This document shows, in pieces, positions 63,966 to 64,000 of a DNA stretch of 64,000 bases; within the stretch, counting starts at the first letter, position 1; each line of letters opens with the position of its first letter. The translations under genes and the position numbers were made by a program. The notes under the pieces are model-generated. The model did not search any database, was not told the origin of the DNA, and worked only from the letters and a program-made list of their open reading frames with translations. The stretch lies in NCBI GenBank assembly GCA_011959105.1, contig BLLU01000264.1, forward strand, positions 16,566-80,565. Direction: 5' to 3'. The DNA is from Lachnospiraceae bacterium. Its GTDB lineage: Bacteria > Bacillota > Clostridia > Lachnospirales > Lachnospiraceae.

Positions 63966-64000
63966 TTCAAATATAGGGAATTCCAAGAAAGAAGGTTGAG

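Noticed and set aside
63404..63976. 190-codon frame overlapping lrgA
   Set aside because: Out-of-frame reading of the LrgA coding region, Gly/His/Pro-rich and without a ribosome binding site.
1..64000. CRISPR arrays, tRNA and rRNA genes
   Set aside because: No regularly spaced direct repeats of 25-40 bp with unique spacers were seen, and no tRNA cloverleaf or rRNA sequence was recognised by eye.

Overview
The window reads as the chromosome of a low-to-moderate G+C Firmicute, most likely a gut Lachnospiraceae or related Clostridia. The evidence is the AGGAGG-type ribosome binding sites, a two-component/ABC cassette typical of the group, an LplB/YtcP-type sugar importer, an EFR1-type flavodoxin-ferredoxin, and many overlapping accessory genes. 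No rRNA, tRNA or CRISPR array was recognised. The base composition is patchy: 6-19 kb and 21.8-32.6 kb look G+C-richer, while 34-62 kb is A+T-richer, which suggests a mosaic of acquired blocks.

Region by region. (1) 1-6.1 kb: the 3' end of a probable permease, an ABC ATPase, an OmpR-type two-component system, and a MacB-like permease/ATPase pair ending in a clear terminator. (2) 6.2-17.5 kb: an amino-sugar/glycan utilisation locus. AraC regulator and GH20 hexosaminidase lie on the minus strand. Divergently, there is an esterase, two permeases, a binding lipoprotein, NagB-like deaminase, a ceramidase-family hydrolase, a SIS isomerase and NagA, then a terminator. (3) 17.7-21.5 kb: ECF-like sigma factor, DUF2461 protein, 2'-5' RNA ligase-like protein, EFR1 protein, a decayed kinase/IS remnant and a HAD hydrolase. 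(4) 21.8-26 kb: a large duplicated-domain lipoprotein, a C-terminally truncated AAA-ATPase, and an HNH remnant. (5) 26-32.7 kb: a complete Wadjet (JetABCD) anti-plasmid operon closed by a strong terminator, followed by a convergent alpha/beta hydrolase.

(6) 34-60.8 kb: the centrepiece, a run of 14 co-directional, mostly touching or overlapping genes. The 3' part is a full DNA phosphorothioation set in the order dndB-C-D-E-A, followed by an HNH nuclease and a methyltransferase. The usual DndFGH restriction partners are not recognisable. Instead the upstream genes encode a GHKL ATPase, a methyltransferase-like protein, a NERD-UvrD helicase, an AddB-like Fe-S protein, an SNF2 helicase, a RecQ-like helicase, a small winged-helix-like protein, a large P-loop ATPase and a coiled-coil protein. 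The SNF2/RecQ/small protein/large ATPase series resembles DpdE-DpdF-DpdG-DpdH of 7-deazapurine DNA-modification clusters, and may correspond to the PbeABCD module reported with DndCDEA in archaea. I infer one defence locus in which Dnd proteins mark self DNA with sulfur and the upstream enzymes act on unmarked DNA. A sigma-70-like promoter whose -10 lies in a 15-bp inverted repeat sits directly before dndB, so the modification genes can probably be controlled separately from the restriction genes.

(7) 61-64 kb: a small membrane protein, a frameshifted small gene of mobile-element type, a two-TM protein with a degenerate Nudix-like domain, and an LrgA/CidA-type protein at the right edge.
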